In this document: positions 14,812-23,504 of the stretch, piece after piece
Position numbering within the stretch: position 1 is the stretch's first letter
Layout: each line of letters opens with the position of its first letter
IMG/VR virus record: IMGVR_UViG_3300035136_000079
Location: 1 to 42,277 of that record
Strand: one strand, 5' to 3'
Length of the DNA: 42,277 nt
Source of the DNA: a virus
Program-made: the position numbers and the translations under genes
The notes under the pieces: model-generated
What the model was told of the DNA's origin: nothing
Databases searched by the model: none
Seen by the model: only the letters and a program-made list of their open reading frames with translations

Positions 14812-15444
14812 ATGACAATGCCGACTGTTCATTGCGCGCACGACGCAATGGTTCCCCTGGCGGAACTCCATCCAAATCCGCGCAATCGCAACACTCATCC
14901 CAAAAAACAGATAAAGATGCTGGCCAAAATTTTCATGGAGAACGGCATACGCAGGCCAATCACGGTGTCGAAGCGGTCCGGGTTCATGACGATTGGTCAC
15001 GGTCGCCTGTTCGCCGCCCGGCTGCTCAAAATGGATGCGTATCCTGTCGACTATCAGGATTACGCTTCAGATGAACATGAGATGGCTGACATGCTGGCCG
15101 ACAACATCATCCCGGAGCTGTCTGAAATGGATGTGGCCGGCATGGAGGAGGACAGATCACTGCTCGAAGTGGCCGGGTTTGATTTGGAGATTGCAGGGTT
15201 TGATAATATCGATCAGTCTCATGCGCCGGAAATCATACAGGGGAAGGATGTCCTTGACGGATCAAATTACACAAATATTCAGTCGAGCAGATACTCAATC
15301 AATCTGTTTGGCATTGGCGGTTTTGTTCCGAGGGAGAATGGTGATGTGATAAAAAACAGACTTGTCACAATGGGCGCAGTTGAAGGCGAGGACAACAGCG
15401 AAGTAATAGAAAAGTTTTTTGATGAAATTCTTTCTGTTCAATGA
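14812..15444 (+). CDS. ParB/Srx-fold domain protein
   Basis: A 210-residue protein. ATG 14812 is chosen (AGGAG ten bases upstream) over a start at 14728 lying in leader sequence. Residues 10-110 are a ParB N-terminal domain: MVPLAELHPNPRNRNTHPKK, then IKMLAKIFMENGIRRPITVS, then the nucleotide-site motif TIGHGRLFAARLL and VDYQDYASDEHEMADMLADN. In phages such proteins stand beside terminases and DNA-modification enzymes and often act in base modification or as nucleases/CTPases. The C-terminal 90 residues are unassigned. The 3' end overlaps the radical SAM gene by 23 bases. Confidence 0.8.
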   Translation: MTMPTVHCAHDAMVPLAELHPNPRNRNTHPKKQIKMLAKIFMENGIRRPITVSKRSGFMTIGHGRLFAARLLKMDAYPVDYQDYASDEHEMADMLADNIIPELSEMDVAGMEEDRSLLEVAGFDLEIAGFDNIDQSHAPEIIQGKDVLDGSNYTNIQSSRYSINLFGIGGFVPRENGDVIKNRLVTMGAVEGEDNSEVIEKFFDEILSVQ

Positions 15445-16633
15445 TAACGGGGAATACACATCATCGCTTATAAAACACGTCATGTCCTCATATATGGCGG
15501 AGTCATTCAATGAATGCACTCACGTTATGGTTTCAATATGCGACATCACCGAGCTTGACATTCTTCTGAAGGCGAAGATGACGGGAAAGCCGGTTGTTGC
15601 CGGCGGTTTCATATCCGAGATTCCGATTCTCAACGAGATTGCGGACTATGTTTATCACGGAGAAATTTTCGGTCTAAAAAAATATCTTGATGCGGGATCA
15701 TCTCTTGAGGATGTTCCGTTTATAACGACAAAAAAAAATAGACTCCTCAAAATATGCACTGATATAGAATGGAATGACTGCCCAATCGTAACGGTCGGTA
15801 AAAAGAGCGCATATTTTTATTGCAGCAAGGGTTGCTATCAGAAATGCAAATATTGTCTGATGGCATATACCAGAAGTCCTCAATGCGTTCCGGAAAATAT
15901 TTACAGAGTAGCCGAGAGCTCGATAGAGAGGTCCGGCAGAAGTTTTCTGCCAATCGGCGCATACGATCCATATCGGAGTAAAAAAAAGAAACGAATCACG
16001 GAACTTTTCCTGCGAGAGTATATCAAAATGGACAGGGAACAGCTTTCAATGCTTTCTCTGGTGCGAACCGGCATTGAGTTTTGCAACAGAGACAACAGCG
16101 TCATGCTGGCCAAGGGGGTCACATCGGATCATTTCTCAAAGGCTCTTGAAATATCACTGTTGAACCGGCATCGGATGATTTGTTATTTCATATCAGGTGT
16201 TGAATCTCAGGAAGAGACTCATGATTTTTTTCGCGATATCCCAAGACAGTTTCAGAGAACTCCTGATGTCAGAATCGTTGGAACGATAATTGACCCTCAG
16301 CCCTCAACGCCGTTTTTCGATTTTGATTTGACTAAAAAAAAGAAGATTGATCATAAAAAGCTCTACTGGTTTGTCAGTGGAATAAATAAAAGAATATCCG
16401 TGCAGCAGACAAACTTCGACAGGGCGACATTCAGGACACTGGCTCAAAGAGTGGTATCTCTCGGTCAGTACAGACGATTGCCAAAATCGAAGAGTCATTT
16501 CGATATGCTTGATGTGGCCAATTCCATTGATGAACGTCTTCTCGGATCATCTGATATAAAACAGATAAGGGAAAGAAGACGATCTGACTGTTACATTGGA
16601 AAGACCGTTATCCCATATTGGGAAGTCGCGTGA
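15422..16633 (+). CDS. Radical SAM enzyme, possible DNA or nucleotide modification
   Basis: A 403-residue protein starting at ATG 15422, inside the ParB gene's end. C138-x3-C142-x2-C145 (GCYQKCKYC) is the canonical radical SAM 4Fe-4S motif; C134 lies just before. The N-terminal 110 residues (KPVVAGGFISEIPILNEIAD, then YVYHGE) resemble the Rossmann-like domain preceding the SAM barrel in B12-type or MiaB-like enzymes, but I see no DxHxxG cobalamin motif. The middle and end lack a recognised partner domain. Coupling to a ParB-like gene and the terminase suggests action on phage DNA. The substrate is unknown. Confidence 0.75.
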   Translation: MKFFLFNDNGEYTSSLIKHVMSSYMAESFNECTHVMVSICDITELDILLKAKMTGKPVVAGGFISEIPILNEIADYVYHGEIFGLKKYLDAGSSLEDVPFITTKKNRLLKICTDIEWNDCPIVTVGKKSAYFYCSKGCYQKCKYCLMAYTRSPQCVPENIYRVAESSIERSGRSFLPIGAYDPYRSKKKKRITELFLREYIKMDREQLSMLSLVRTGIEFCNRDNSVMLAKGVTSDHFSKALEISLLNRHRMICYFISGVESQEETHDFFRDIPRQFQRTPDVRIVGTIIDPQPSTPFFDFDLTKKKKIDHKKLYWFVSGINKRISVQQTNFDRATFRTLAQRVVSLGQYRRLPKSKSHFDMLDVANSIDERLLGSSDIKQIRERRRSDCYIGKTVIPYWEVA

Positions 16634-16663
16634 AATGTTAATTAATGGAGACGGAGATATCAA

Positions 16664-17002
16664 ATGAGTGACAGAGCCGAAATGAAGGAAAAGATTGAGG
16701 CCCTGGTATCAAAGCGCGACAGAATCGGGAAGCGCCGTCTCACAATTGATCAGCGTCTGAAAATCCTAAACCAGATTTATGATGCCGCGCTCTACTGGAT
16801 GCAGGCGGCCGTCACCGCCGGACAGTCAAAAGGCACCGGCTCGGCGGCGATTCTGCTGAAATCGACTCGAGAGGAAATCGTGGCGTGGGAACATCAGGGC
16901 GTGTCTCAGATGGACCATAATATTTCGTTTGAGCTTCCGGGACTGGACTTCTCAGCATACGACCAGGAACAGAAGAAAAAAGAGCAGGAAGCAAATGCGT
17001 AA
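16664..17002 (+). CDS. Probable terminase small subunit
   Basis: A 112-residue protein starting at ATG 16664 with GGAG seven bases upstream. It is helical and basic at the N-terminus (RAEMKEKIEALVSKRDRIGK), with a charged C-terminus (YDQEQKKKEQEANA). Its place, overlapping the large-terminase start by one base, is the main evidence. It should bind the packaging site and regulate TerL. No classical HTH is obvious. Confidence 0.6.
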   Translation: MSDRAEMKEKIEALVSKRDRIGKRRLTIDQRLKILNQIYDAALYWMQAAVTAGQSKGTGSAAILLKSTREEIVAWEHQGVSQMDHNISFELPGLDFSAYDQEQKKKEQEANA

Positions 17003-18393
17003 TGTCAGTTGCGGTAAAGAGGCAGCGGGAAGCATTGGCTCTTCAAGGCATTGCTCCGCCGCATCCAAAGCAGCTTGCGGTATTGAATTATCTTCTGGCT
17101 CCCAATCCGCACCATTTGAAAAAAGTGGACCTGATATGCGGTCGCGGATTCGGGAAATCACTGCTGTGCATCATTATTTCCGTGTACTGCCTGAGCATCG
17201 ATGGAAACCAGTGCGGACTGTTTCTGGAACCGGACACAAAGCGTGTGGAGAAAGTGTTTCTTGCCAAGTGGCGGAAACACGTACCGCGCTATCTGTACGA
17301 TATAAATTATTCGAAACAGCGAATCACCTGGTGCAACGGTTCCGTGCTGTACTGGGACCACCGCGACATATACGGATCTCTTGAAGCGCGGCGCGACCGT
17401 GACAGGGGACCGGACTACACGTGGATTATCTCCGATGAGGAGGCAATCAAATGCGACATACAGCAGTACTCAAACACGCTGGCCGCATGTCGAGAAAAGG
17501 GCCCTGTTCGTTTTTATCTTACGGCGACGACTCCAAAAATAGGAGAGTACAGAACGCTGACATCGATGGAGGATCACAGGGTATTCGTGGGGACATCCCA
17601 CGACAACCCGCATTTGCCTGCTGATTTCATTCCGACGCTGATGGCGTCCATGTCGAGGGATCAGATTCGGCGCGAGATTTACGCTGAATTCGTCGCCCTC
17701 GAAGGCAGAATATGGAAAGAATGGGACAGTGAAAATGCATGGCCGAAAGGTAATATCCACCACGGACTCGCCCGGTTCGATCCGTCAAAACCGTGGTGGC
17801 TGTTTTGCGATCTTGGGAGCGCAACGGCGGCGTATGTCGTTGTTCAGAATTGCCCGGCGGAACGATTTGGTCAGCGCATGTTCGATGGAAACGTATGGGT
17901 TGCGGTGGCCGATCTCTGTCCGTACCACGACGCCAACGCTGTAAGGGCTTTCAACAGACTGAAGGCGGAATACGGTTCTCCGGTCGCGGTGACGGGCGGA
18001 AACGATATCAACACGCGATCCGGAGTGGACGGTAAAACGATTTCGTATCACGCCCAGAAGGTGTGGCCGAACTGCCGTGTGATACCGGTTGACGAGAGTT
18101 ACGCCGACAAGACGATACAGTTCGATCGTCTCAGTTTCATGATTTGCTCCGGTGATGGAAATCGCCGGTTCTGCATGGCGAAGAACTACAGGGAAATTGA
18201 GCCGGAGGGTCGGCGCGGACTGAAACAGATGTTCGAGGAGGATGTCTGGCCGGATGTCCCGACATCGGCAACTGAATTTCTTCCGAAGAAGGCGGACATA
18301 ATGATTCAGCACGTTCGCGATGCTCTGCTGATGGGAACCGCTGCGATAATGTCTCCCCCGAGATGGGGATACCAGGACGAAAGAACGAAATAG
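17002..18393 (+). CDS. terL: Terminase large subunit
   Basis: A 463-residue protein. The ATPase has Walker A GRGFGKS (47-53), Walker B WIISDEE (141-147) and coupling motif TATTP (174-178). The nuclease half opens with LFCDLGSATA (first Asp of the RNase H-like site), later Asp in VTGGNDINTRSG and a C-terminal D in QHVRDALLMG. It pumps DNA into the prohead and cuts concatemers. The start overlaps the TerS stop (TAATG). Full length for the family. Confidence 0.9.
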   Translation: MSVAVKRQREALALQGIAPPHPKQLAVLNYLLAPNPHHLKKVDLICGRGFGKSLLCIIISVYCLSIDGNQCGLFLEPDTKRVEKVFLAKWRKHVPRYLYDINYSKQRITWCNGSVLYWDHRDIYGSLEARRDRDRGPDYTWIISDEEAIKCDIQQYSNTLAACREKGPVRFYLTATTPKIGEYRTLTSMEDHRVFVGTSHDNPHLPADFIPTLMASMSRDQIRREIYAEFVALEGRIWKEWDSENAWPKGNIHHGLARFDPSKPWWLFCDLGSATAAYVVVQNCPAERFGQRMFDGNVWVAVADLCPYHDANAVRAFNRLKAEYGSPVAVTGGNDINTRSGVDGKTISYHAQKVWPNCRVIPVDESYADKTIQFDRLSFMICSGDGNRRFCMAKNYREIEPEGRRGLKQMFEEDVWPDVPTSATEFLPKKADIMIQHVRDALLMGTAAIMSPPRWGYQDERTK

Positions 18394-20018
18394 TGATTAA
18401 GCTCAGACAGGAGATGGAGGAAATACGGATTCTTGATCTCACCAGAGACGAGGCCATTGTTGACGAGATAGACTCGTATTTCAACCGCAGTGATGATCAC
18501 GACAGGATAAAGGCGGCAATCAAAAAACGATACGGAATTGGAATAACGGTTGAGAGTGATCCCGCACATCCTGAACAGCCGTACAAACTGTATTCCAGAG
18601 GAGAATTCAGCATACAGGTTGATGCCGGCATCATCGGTGCGATCGATATAGGATTCGGACAGAAGGTCGTCTCTGCGCTTGCGACTCTGTTCACGGAGCC
18701 GGGCCAGAGATTTGATTTGGTCGGAGATGACGATACCGACACCACGGATCAGCAGACACTCATGGCGGACATCCGTGACAGTGGCGGGATGATGTCTGCA
18801 ATCGTGAACGCCAGCCGGGCCTCCATCCAGTGCGGTTCCGCCGCGATGTTCATATCCGCCAAAAATGAGGGGCTTAAATATCAGAGACTGATACCGTCGC
18901 AGATTCGCTGCTACTGGCCTGAAATAATTCTGGATGGGGATGTTCGCAGAGCGCCGGATTACTCCGACATTGACGACGCATACGCCATTGTGATTCGCAC
19001 GTCAATGGTTGATTTGGAAAAATACAACTACCTGGCCATTTTTTCCCGTTCCGAGGACTGGCCAAACGGAAGGTGGGTGGAATACACTGCCAGTTCATCT
19101 GAAACAAAACTGCCGGATATCGGAGAACCGGATTCGTTTGAATATGAGATTGACGGCAAACCGGCAAATCCTCTGTCATACTGGGCGAATACCGGAGGAT
19201 CTGAATACAGTGTTCCGGAATTTCCCATCGTTCCGATTATGGGAGTAACGCAAAGCACGTCCACGCCGTTTCCCGTGTCCACATCTCTGTATGAGGATGA
19301 TCTTGAATTTACGATAACCGCATCTCATATACTGTCGAAGGGGGATGACGCCGCCGGAGGAACAGACATTATTGAGCTGGATCAGGTGGGAGCCGGTGTC
19401 CCTCTTCCGAAGACTCTCAGTGGAGCCATAACGACACTCCCTGGTCAGACATACAGACACGAATCCCGCAATGCGGCGGATGTCAAAACGGCGTGGGAAA
19501 CGGTTCAGATGCTGAAGGTTGCTGCCGCATCAGGTTATGCGGTACCTGATTACATGATTGTGTCCGAGGACTACGCGCTTGAGGCCTCATCCGGGATAGC
19601 ATTGCAGGTGAAGACCAGGCCGCTGGTGAAAGAGCGTCAGAGACTTGAGCTGATCAACAAAACGTATGTGGCCAGAATGTTTGAGATCGAGAAGGCTCTT
19701 TTGAACATGCATCTTGCCGACAGATACAAAAATGTTGAATCTCTTTTGCCGCTCCACATGGAGTGGTCGGCCGGACCGCTTGAACTGCCTGAGAACAAAA
19801 ATGAAAAGGCCCAGCGACTTGTGACGCTCATGGACAAGGGCGTTATCGATGTGATTGCCGCCATCCGCGACTACAACAATTTCGCAACGGATGGAGAGGC
19901 CGAAGAGGAATACAGCAGAATGAAGGCCAGACAGCAGGAATTTCCTCCGCTTGTGCAGGAGAAGCCGAGGCAGGTAGGAATGTTCAGAAACGCGCAGCAA
20001 CCGGTGAACAATGGCTGA
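18363..20018 (+). CDS. Portal protein
   Basis: A 551-residue protein. The start is uncertain: ATG 18363 overlaps terL by 31 bases, while GTG 18393 would overlap its stop by one base. The order (helical N-terminus, SIQVDAGIIGAIDIGFGQKV, RLIPSQIRCYWPEIILDGD, long helix around QVKTRPLVKERQRLELINKT) is typical of a portal. The position between terL and MuF confirms it. It forms the dodecameric DNA channel. The end is Gln/Pro-rich. Confidence 0.85.
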   Translation: MGIPGRKNEIVIKLRQEMEEIRILDLTRDEAIVDEIDSYFNRSDDHDRIKAAIKKRYGIGITVESDPAHPEQPYKLYSRGEFSIQVDAGIIGAIDIGFGQKVVSALATLFTEPGQRFDLVGDDDTDTTDQQTLMADIRDSGGMMSAIVNASRASIQCGSAAMFISAKNEGLKYQRLIPSQIRCYWPEIILDGDVRRAPDYSDIDDAYAIVIRTSMVDLEKYNYLAIFSRSEDWPNGRWVEYTASSSETKLPDIGEPDSFEYEIDGKPANPLSYWANTGGSEYSVPEFPIVPIMGVTQSTSTPFPVSTSLYEDDLEFTITASHILSKGDDAAGGTDIIELDQVGAGVPLPKTLSGAITTLPGQTYRHESRNAADVKTAWETVQMLKVAAASGYAVPDYMIVSEDYALEASSGIALQVKTRPLVKERQRLELINKTYVARMFEIEKALLNMHLADRYKNVESLLPLHMEWSAGPLELPENKNEKAQRLVTLMDKGVIDVIAAIRDYNNFATDGEAEEEYSRMKARQQEFPPLVQEKPRQVGMFRNAQQPVNNG

Positions 20019-20874
20019 CGCTGTTTCAGAATTCGTCGCATGGAGCGACAACGCGAATGAGTACTCCGACGACCTGCGTGAAAAACTGAAACAGCGTGCG
20101 CTTGAAGATATAGACAATCTGATGAGTGACGCCGGAGAGCGTGACGGGGATCTGTGGGGATCGTTTGATATCGACGACGATCAGGTCGTGTCTGACTATG
20201 ACGTTGTGGCCCCGCAGAACCGTGATCTGAACTGGTCTCTTGGACTGTCGGCCATCGCCGCCGCATCCGGTATTCAGTTTTTCCTGGACTCACGGGATGA
20301 CATGATTATCTGGCCGTCGGCATACAGGGCACAGGTGATGAATCCGTTCAATCTGACCAGAGATCAGCTTGTGCGGGCCGGGAAGCGAGATGTTCTGCGT
20401 GTGACAATTGATGGATATCAGAAATTGCAGAATCAGTTTGTGACGCAGTTCAGCACGCTCAGAAACATGAGTAATTCCCGGTTGTATTTTGAGCTTCAGA
20501 GTATCGGAGGGCTTCAGTCGTTTGACAAATACGTTGCCGATTCAATGGGATATGTATCACGGATGACATCATATCCGCCGGGAAGCCCGCAGTTCAAATC
20601 ATCCGTGGCGGATTTAGTCAACATGCAGTCGACGTCCGCACAGCAGCGGATGAACAGACGCAGCATAGAGGCCATCAGTGTGGAGCGACAGATTGACGGC
20701 AATGCCGACACACTGATGTGCTGGGTTCTCGACCCGACCAGCAGTCACTGCCCGTACTGCCCGCCGCGTGCCGGGGAGGTAAGAACATTTTCGGAATGGA
20801 TTACGGAGGGGCTTCCGGGGGCGGATGTGTGTAAAGGTGGAGACAGATGCAACTGCCATTTGGTGGCGGTTTAA
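20011..20874 (+). CDS. MuF-type head morphogenesis protein
   Basis: A 287-residue protein overlapping the portal stop by 8 bases. The C-terminus has the MuF signature: WVLDPTSSHCPYCPPRAGEV, then GLPGADVCKGGDRCNCHL, with paired cysteines typical of the family. The N-terminal 200 residues are helical. It is a minor capsid protein that attaches to the portal and may be ejected. No toxin domain is fused to the C-terminus. Confidence 0.85.
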   Translation: MADAVSEFVAWSDNANEYSDDLREKLKQRALEDIDNLMSDAGERDGDLWGSFDIDDDQVVSDYDVVAPQNRDLNWSLGLSAIAAASGIQFFLDSRDDMIIWPSAYRAQVMNPFNLTRDQLVRAGKRDVLRVTIDGYQKLQNQFVTQFSTLRNMSNSRLYFELQSIGGLQSFDKYVADSMGYVSRMTSYPPGSPQFKSSVADLVNMQSTSAQQRMNRRSIEAISVERQIDGNADTLMCWVLDPTSSHCPYCPPRAGEVRTFSEWITEGLPGADVCKGGDRCNCHLVAV

Positions 20875-20924
20875 TATACATCAACAGCCACGGGAACCGA
20901 CCCGTGTAAAAGGTAAGGCTTGAG

Positions 20925-21533
20925 ATGAGTGAAGAACAAAAACAAACAGTGAATGATGACAGTGGAAAGACATCGGTAGAACCAGTCGGAGGTGATGCCG
21001 CGCCAACGAACGCCGATTTTAAAAACACTCCCGCGTATCAGGCGATGGCCAGACAGATTGCCGATTACCAGAGAGAGAAAAAAGAGCGCGAGGAAGCCGA
21101 AGCGAAAGCGAAACAGGAAGCCGAACAGAAGGCGCTTGAAGCGAAGGGCGAATATGAAAAGGCCCTTGAACTTCAAAAGAGGCAGTTTGAGGACATGCAG
21201 AACAAACACGCGTCCGAACTGCTGAAACGCGATTTGAAGGCGGCTCTGTTTCAGGCGGGAGCCACCAACAGCATTTTTGTTGACGGTGCAATTTCCGCGT
21301 ACAGGGATGGCGACATCTCCGAGTATGTGAAATCGCTTCAGTCCGATGAAGGGAACAGACCGTTTTTCGGACAGCAGAAGACGGTGATTACTCCTCCTGG
21401 AACTCCAAATTTGAACAGTGCATCATTCACAAAAGAACAACTCAAGCAAATGGAGCAGTCCTCTGATCGTGAAATACGATTAAAGGCAATCGCATACAAG
21501 GAGCGATTGTACAATGAAGGGAAAACTCCATAA
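20925..21533 (+). CDS. Scaffolding protein
   Basis: A 202-residue protein with AAGG six bases before ATG 20925. Residues about 45-110 are a highly charged coiled coil (REKKEREEAEAKAKQEAEQK). A more polar C-terminus contains a Pro/Asn-rich turn and a final basic helix (REIRLKAIAYKERLYNEGK) fit to bind the coat. Position directly before the capsid gene is standard. I see no protease domain. Confidence 0.8.
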   Translation: MSEEQKQTVNDDSGKTSVEPVGGDAAPTNADFKNTPAYQAMARQIADYQREKKEREEAEAKAKQEAEQKALEAKGEYEKALELQKRQFEDMQNKHASELLKRDLKAALFQAGATNSIFVDGAISAYRDGDISEYVKSLQSDEGNRPFFGQQKTVITPPGTPNLNSASFTKEQLKQMEQSSDREIRLKAIAYKERLYNEGKTP

Positions 21534-21544
21534 TGGAGGATTAA

Positions 21545-22453
21545 ATGGGATACAATCTTCAGGGATACATCGATGATGTGGTCATCCCTAAAATAATGGA
21601 GACGGTATTTGTCACGGATCTTCAGCCGATGCTGGATCTGTTCAACACGGATCCGTTTCATACAGGCGGTCCGAACATCGTAAAAAACATCTGCGTGTCG
21701 GAGACATCAAACGCCGCGAACTATACAAGAACTGATGTCAACCCGGCTCCTGATTCGTTTGAGACCGCGCAGGCCAGCTGGACGAGAAGATATCAGCATG
21801 TCGCGTATGATGCGCACGGGATCGATCTGTCTCAGGCGGAAGAGGGAGGGATAAAGGGAGTTCAGGATCTTGTGAAGTACAAGAGCATGAAGGCGTTCGC
21901 CCAGCTAAGAAAACTGATTTTCGACGATTTCTATTCCAGGCTTCATGCCGATATCGATTCAACCACCCCATATTCTGATGCGGGAATTTCCCGTTCCGAT
22001 TATCCGACGCTGGCGTCAAATGAGGATGATTCAGACAACACAGTTACTCTCGCCGAAATGAGAGCACTGAAATTCGCGACGCACCTCAACAAAAACACGG
22101 AAAGAGAAAACTATCTGTGGATTGTCGAGCCAACCGTCAACAAAGCCCTTCAGGCACTTATCGTCGCAGAGTTCGGACGATATCTCGTGGATCCGCAGAG
22201 GAATCAGGGTTATGCCGGCGGATATCAGCAGGCGGAAAGTTTTGATGGAGATCGCGTCATTGAGATGATCGGCATGACCGTTGGTGACATGTTCTACATG
22301 AATCCAATGGATGCGTATGTGGACAACCATCGTCCGCTTTCCATCGAACAGGTTCCGTCCGGAAAGGACTCTGTTGAATTTGTAATGCGAATCGGGATGG
22401 AAATGTGGGTGGACAACCCGGGTCATCAGTCGAAGATGACCAACAAGGATTGA
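21545..22453 (+). CDS. Major capsid protein
   Basis: A 302-residue protein with GGAGG five bases before ATG 21545. Blocks such as NAANYTRTDVNPAPDSFETA, WTRRYQHVAYDAHGIDLSQA and RVIEMIGMTVGDMFYMNP fit an HK97-fold coat protein. Size and position between the scaffold and a small strand-rich protein support it. I cannot assign a specific Pfam coat family. No N-terminal delta domain is evident, consistent with a separate scaffold. Confidence 0.85.
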   Translation: MGYNLQGYIDDVVIPKIMETVFVTDLQPMLDLFNTDPFHTGGPNIVKNICVSETSNAANYTRTDVNPAPDSFETAQASWTRRYQHVAYDAHGIDLSQAEEGGIKGVQDLVKYKSMKAFAQLRKLIFDDFYSRLHADIDSTTPYSDAGISRSDYPTLASNEDDSDNTVTLAEMRALKFATHLNKNTERENYLWIVEPTVNKALQALIVAEFGRYLVDPQRNQGYAGGYQQAESFDGDRVIEMIGMTVGDMFYMNPMDAYVDNHRPLSIEQVPSGKDSVEFVMRIGMEMWVDNPGHQSKMTNKD

Positions 22454-22461
22454 GGTGAATC

Positions 22462-22833
22462 ATGGCTTCAATTACCGCAACAAAACTTTTTGGCCCAACT
22501 GTTGATCCCGGATCGAGAGTGAGAATGAAATTCGAACTCGACATTCCGTCAACGGGATGGCTCGCCGCCGGCAACCCAATCGATTTGACATCGTATTTCA
22601 GCTATGTTGACGACGCCGTTATTGGTGCCGAAGAGGCGGCAGGTGGATATGTGTTCAAGGTGCAGGTGCCGAATTTCGGTACTGCCGCGACCGATGCGAA
22701 TGTACTGCTGTTTGCGTACTATTCAAACGGTTCCGGGGGAGCGATGACGGTTGTCCCGGATGACACGAATATTTCAGCGGTAACCAAAATACGGCTTACC
22801 GTTGAAGGAAAACCCGCAGCGGCGGCATACTGA
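22462..22833 (+). CDS. Probable head decoration protein
   Basis: A 123-residue, all-beta-looking, Gly/Ala/Thr-rich protein (LDIPSTGWLAAGNPIDLTSY, then AMTVVPDDTNISAVTKIRL) nine bases after the capsid gene. Small beta proteins at this place usually decorate the capsid. There is no direct motif. Confidence 0.5.
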   Translation: MASITATKLFGPTVDPGSRVRMKFELDIPSTGWLAAGNPIDLTSYFSYVDDAVIGAEEAAGGYVFKVQVPNFGTAATDANVLLFAYYSNGSGGAMTVVPDDTNISAVTKIRLTVEGKPAAAAY

Positions 22834-22874
22834 TCTGATACTGTTCCAATGCGAACTCAACGAAGGAGAATCTG

Positions 22875-23504
22875 ATGGAACGTTTTAATTTCGATTCGAT
22901 AAGCGGGCTCAGAGACAAAAACATAATAAACGAGCGCATTTCCGCATTTATTTCGCGACTGAACAACGACAACCTCCCTCTTCTGAGCGATTTGCTGGCA
23001 GACAGAGGCGGCAATGGAGGTATTGTGAATCGCGAGATTGGATTCAGCGAAAAGGCCAAGCTCCAGGGCATGGATCTGGAATCGGTTCTCATGTTCAGGA
23101 TTCAGTATATCCGGGATGAATTCGGAAACGATCCGGTTCCGGGAGAATATGCGTATCACAAAAGCATCAAGTTCTCAAAACGACTTGAGCCGATGGCCAA
23201 ACGCACTCTCGCGAAACAGCGAGGCACCTATGAGCAGGAGTTTCTTGACATCAGGAAATATAAAATAGATGACAAGGGCTGCTTCAAATGTCCGTTTGAA
23301 TCAGCCGTGTATTTTCTGATTAATCATGGACTCCACGCGATAACCGGCATTCCTCTGAACAGCAAAGAGGAGGTCACAAGAAACGCGTGGAAATCACATG
23401 ACGGGAAAACCGTGCGTCATATCTGGAACTGGAGATATCGCGAAATGACGGATGAACTGTACAGGGAACTTCCCGTTATCAAATCGAAACCGGCCAGCAA
23501 ATGA
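22875..23504 (+). CDS. Hypothetical head/neck-region protein, 209 residues
   Basis: ATG 22875 has AAGGAGAATCTG upstream. The product is helical and basic, with FKCPFESAVYFLINHGLHAI near residue 140 and a C-terminal basic tail. I do not recognise the family. It may be a connector or a minor virion protein. The stop overlaps the next start (ATGA). Confidence 0.55.
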   Translation: MERFNFDSISGLRDKNIINERISAFISRLNNDNLPLLSDLLADRGGNGGIVNREIGFSEKAKLQGMDLESVLMFRIQYIRDEFGNDPVPGEYAYHKSIKFSKRLEPMAKRTLAKQRGTYEQEFLDIRKYKIDDKGCFKCPFESAVYFLINHGLHAITGIPLNSKEEVTRNAWKSHDGKTVRHIWNWRYREMTDELYRELPVIKSKPASK

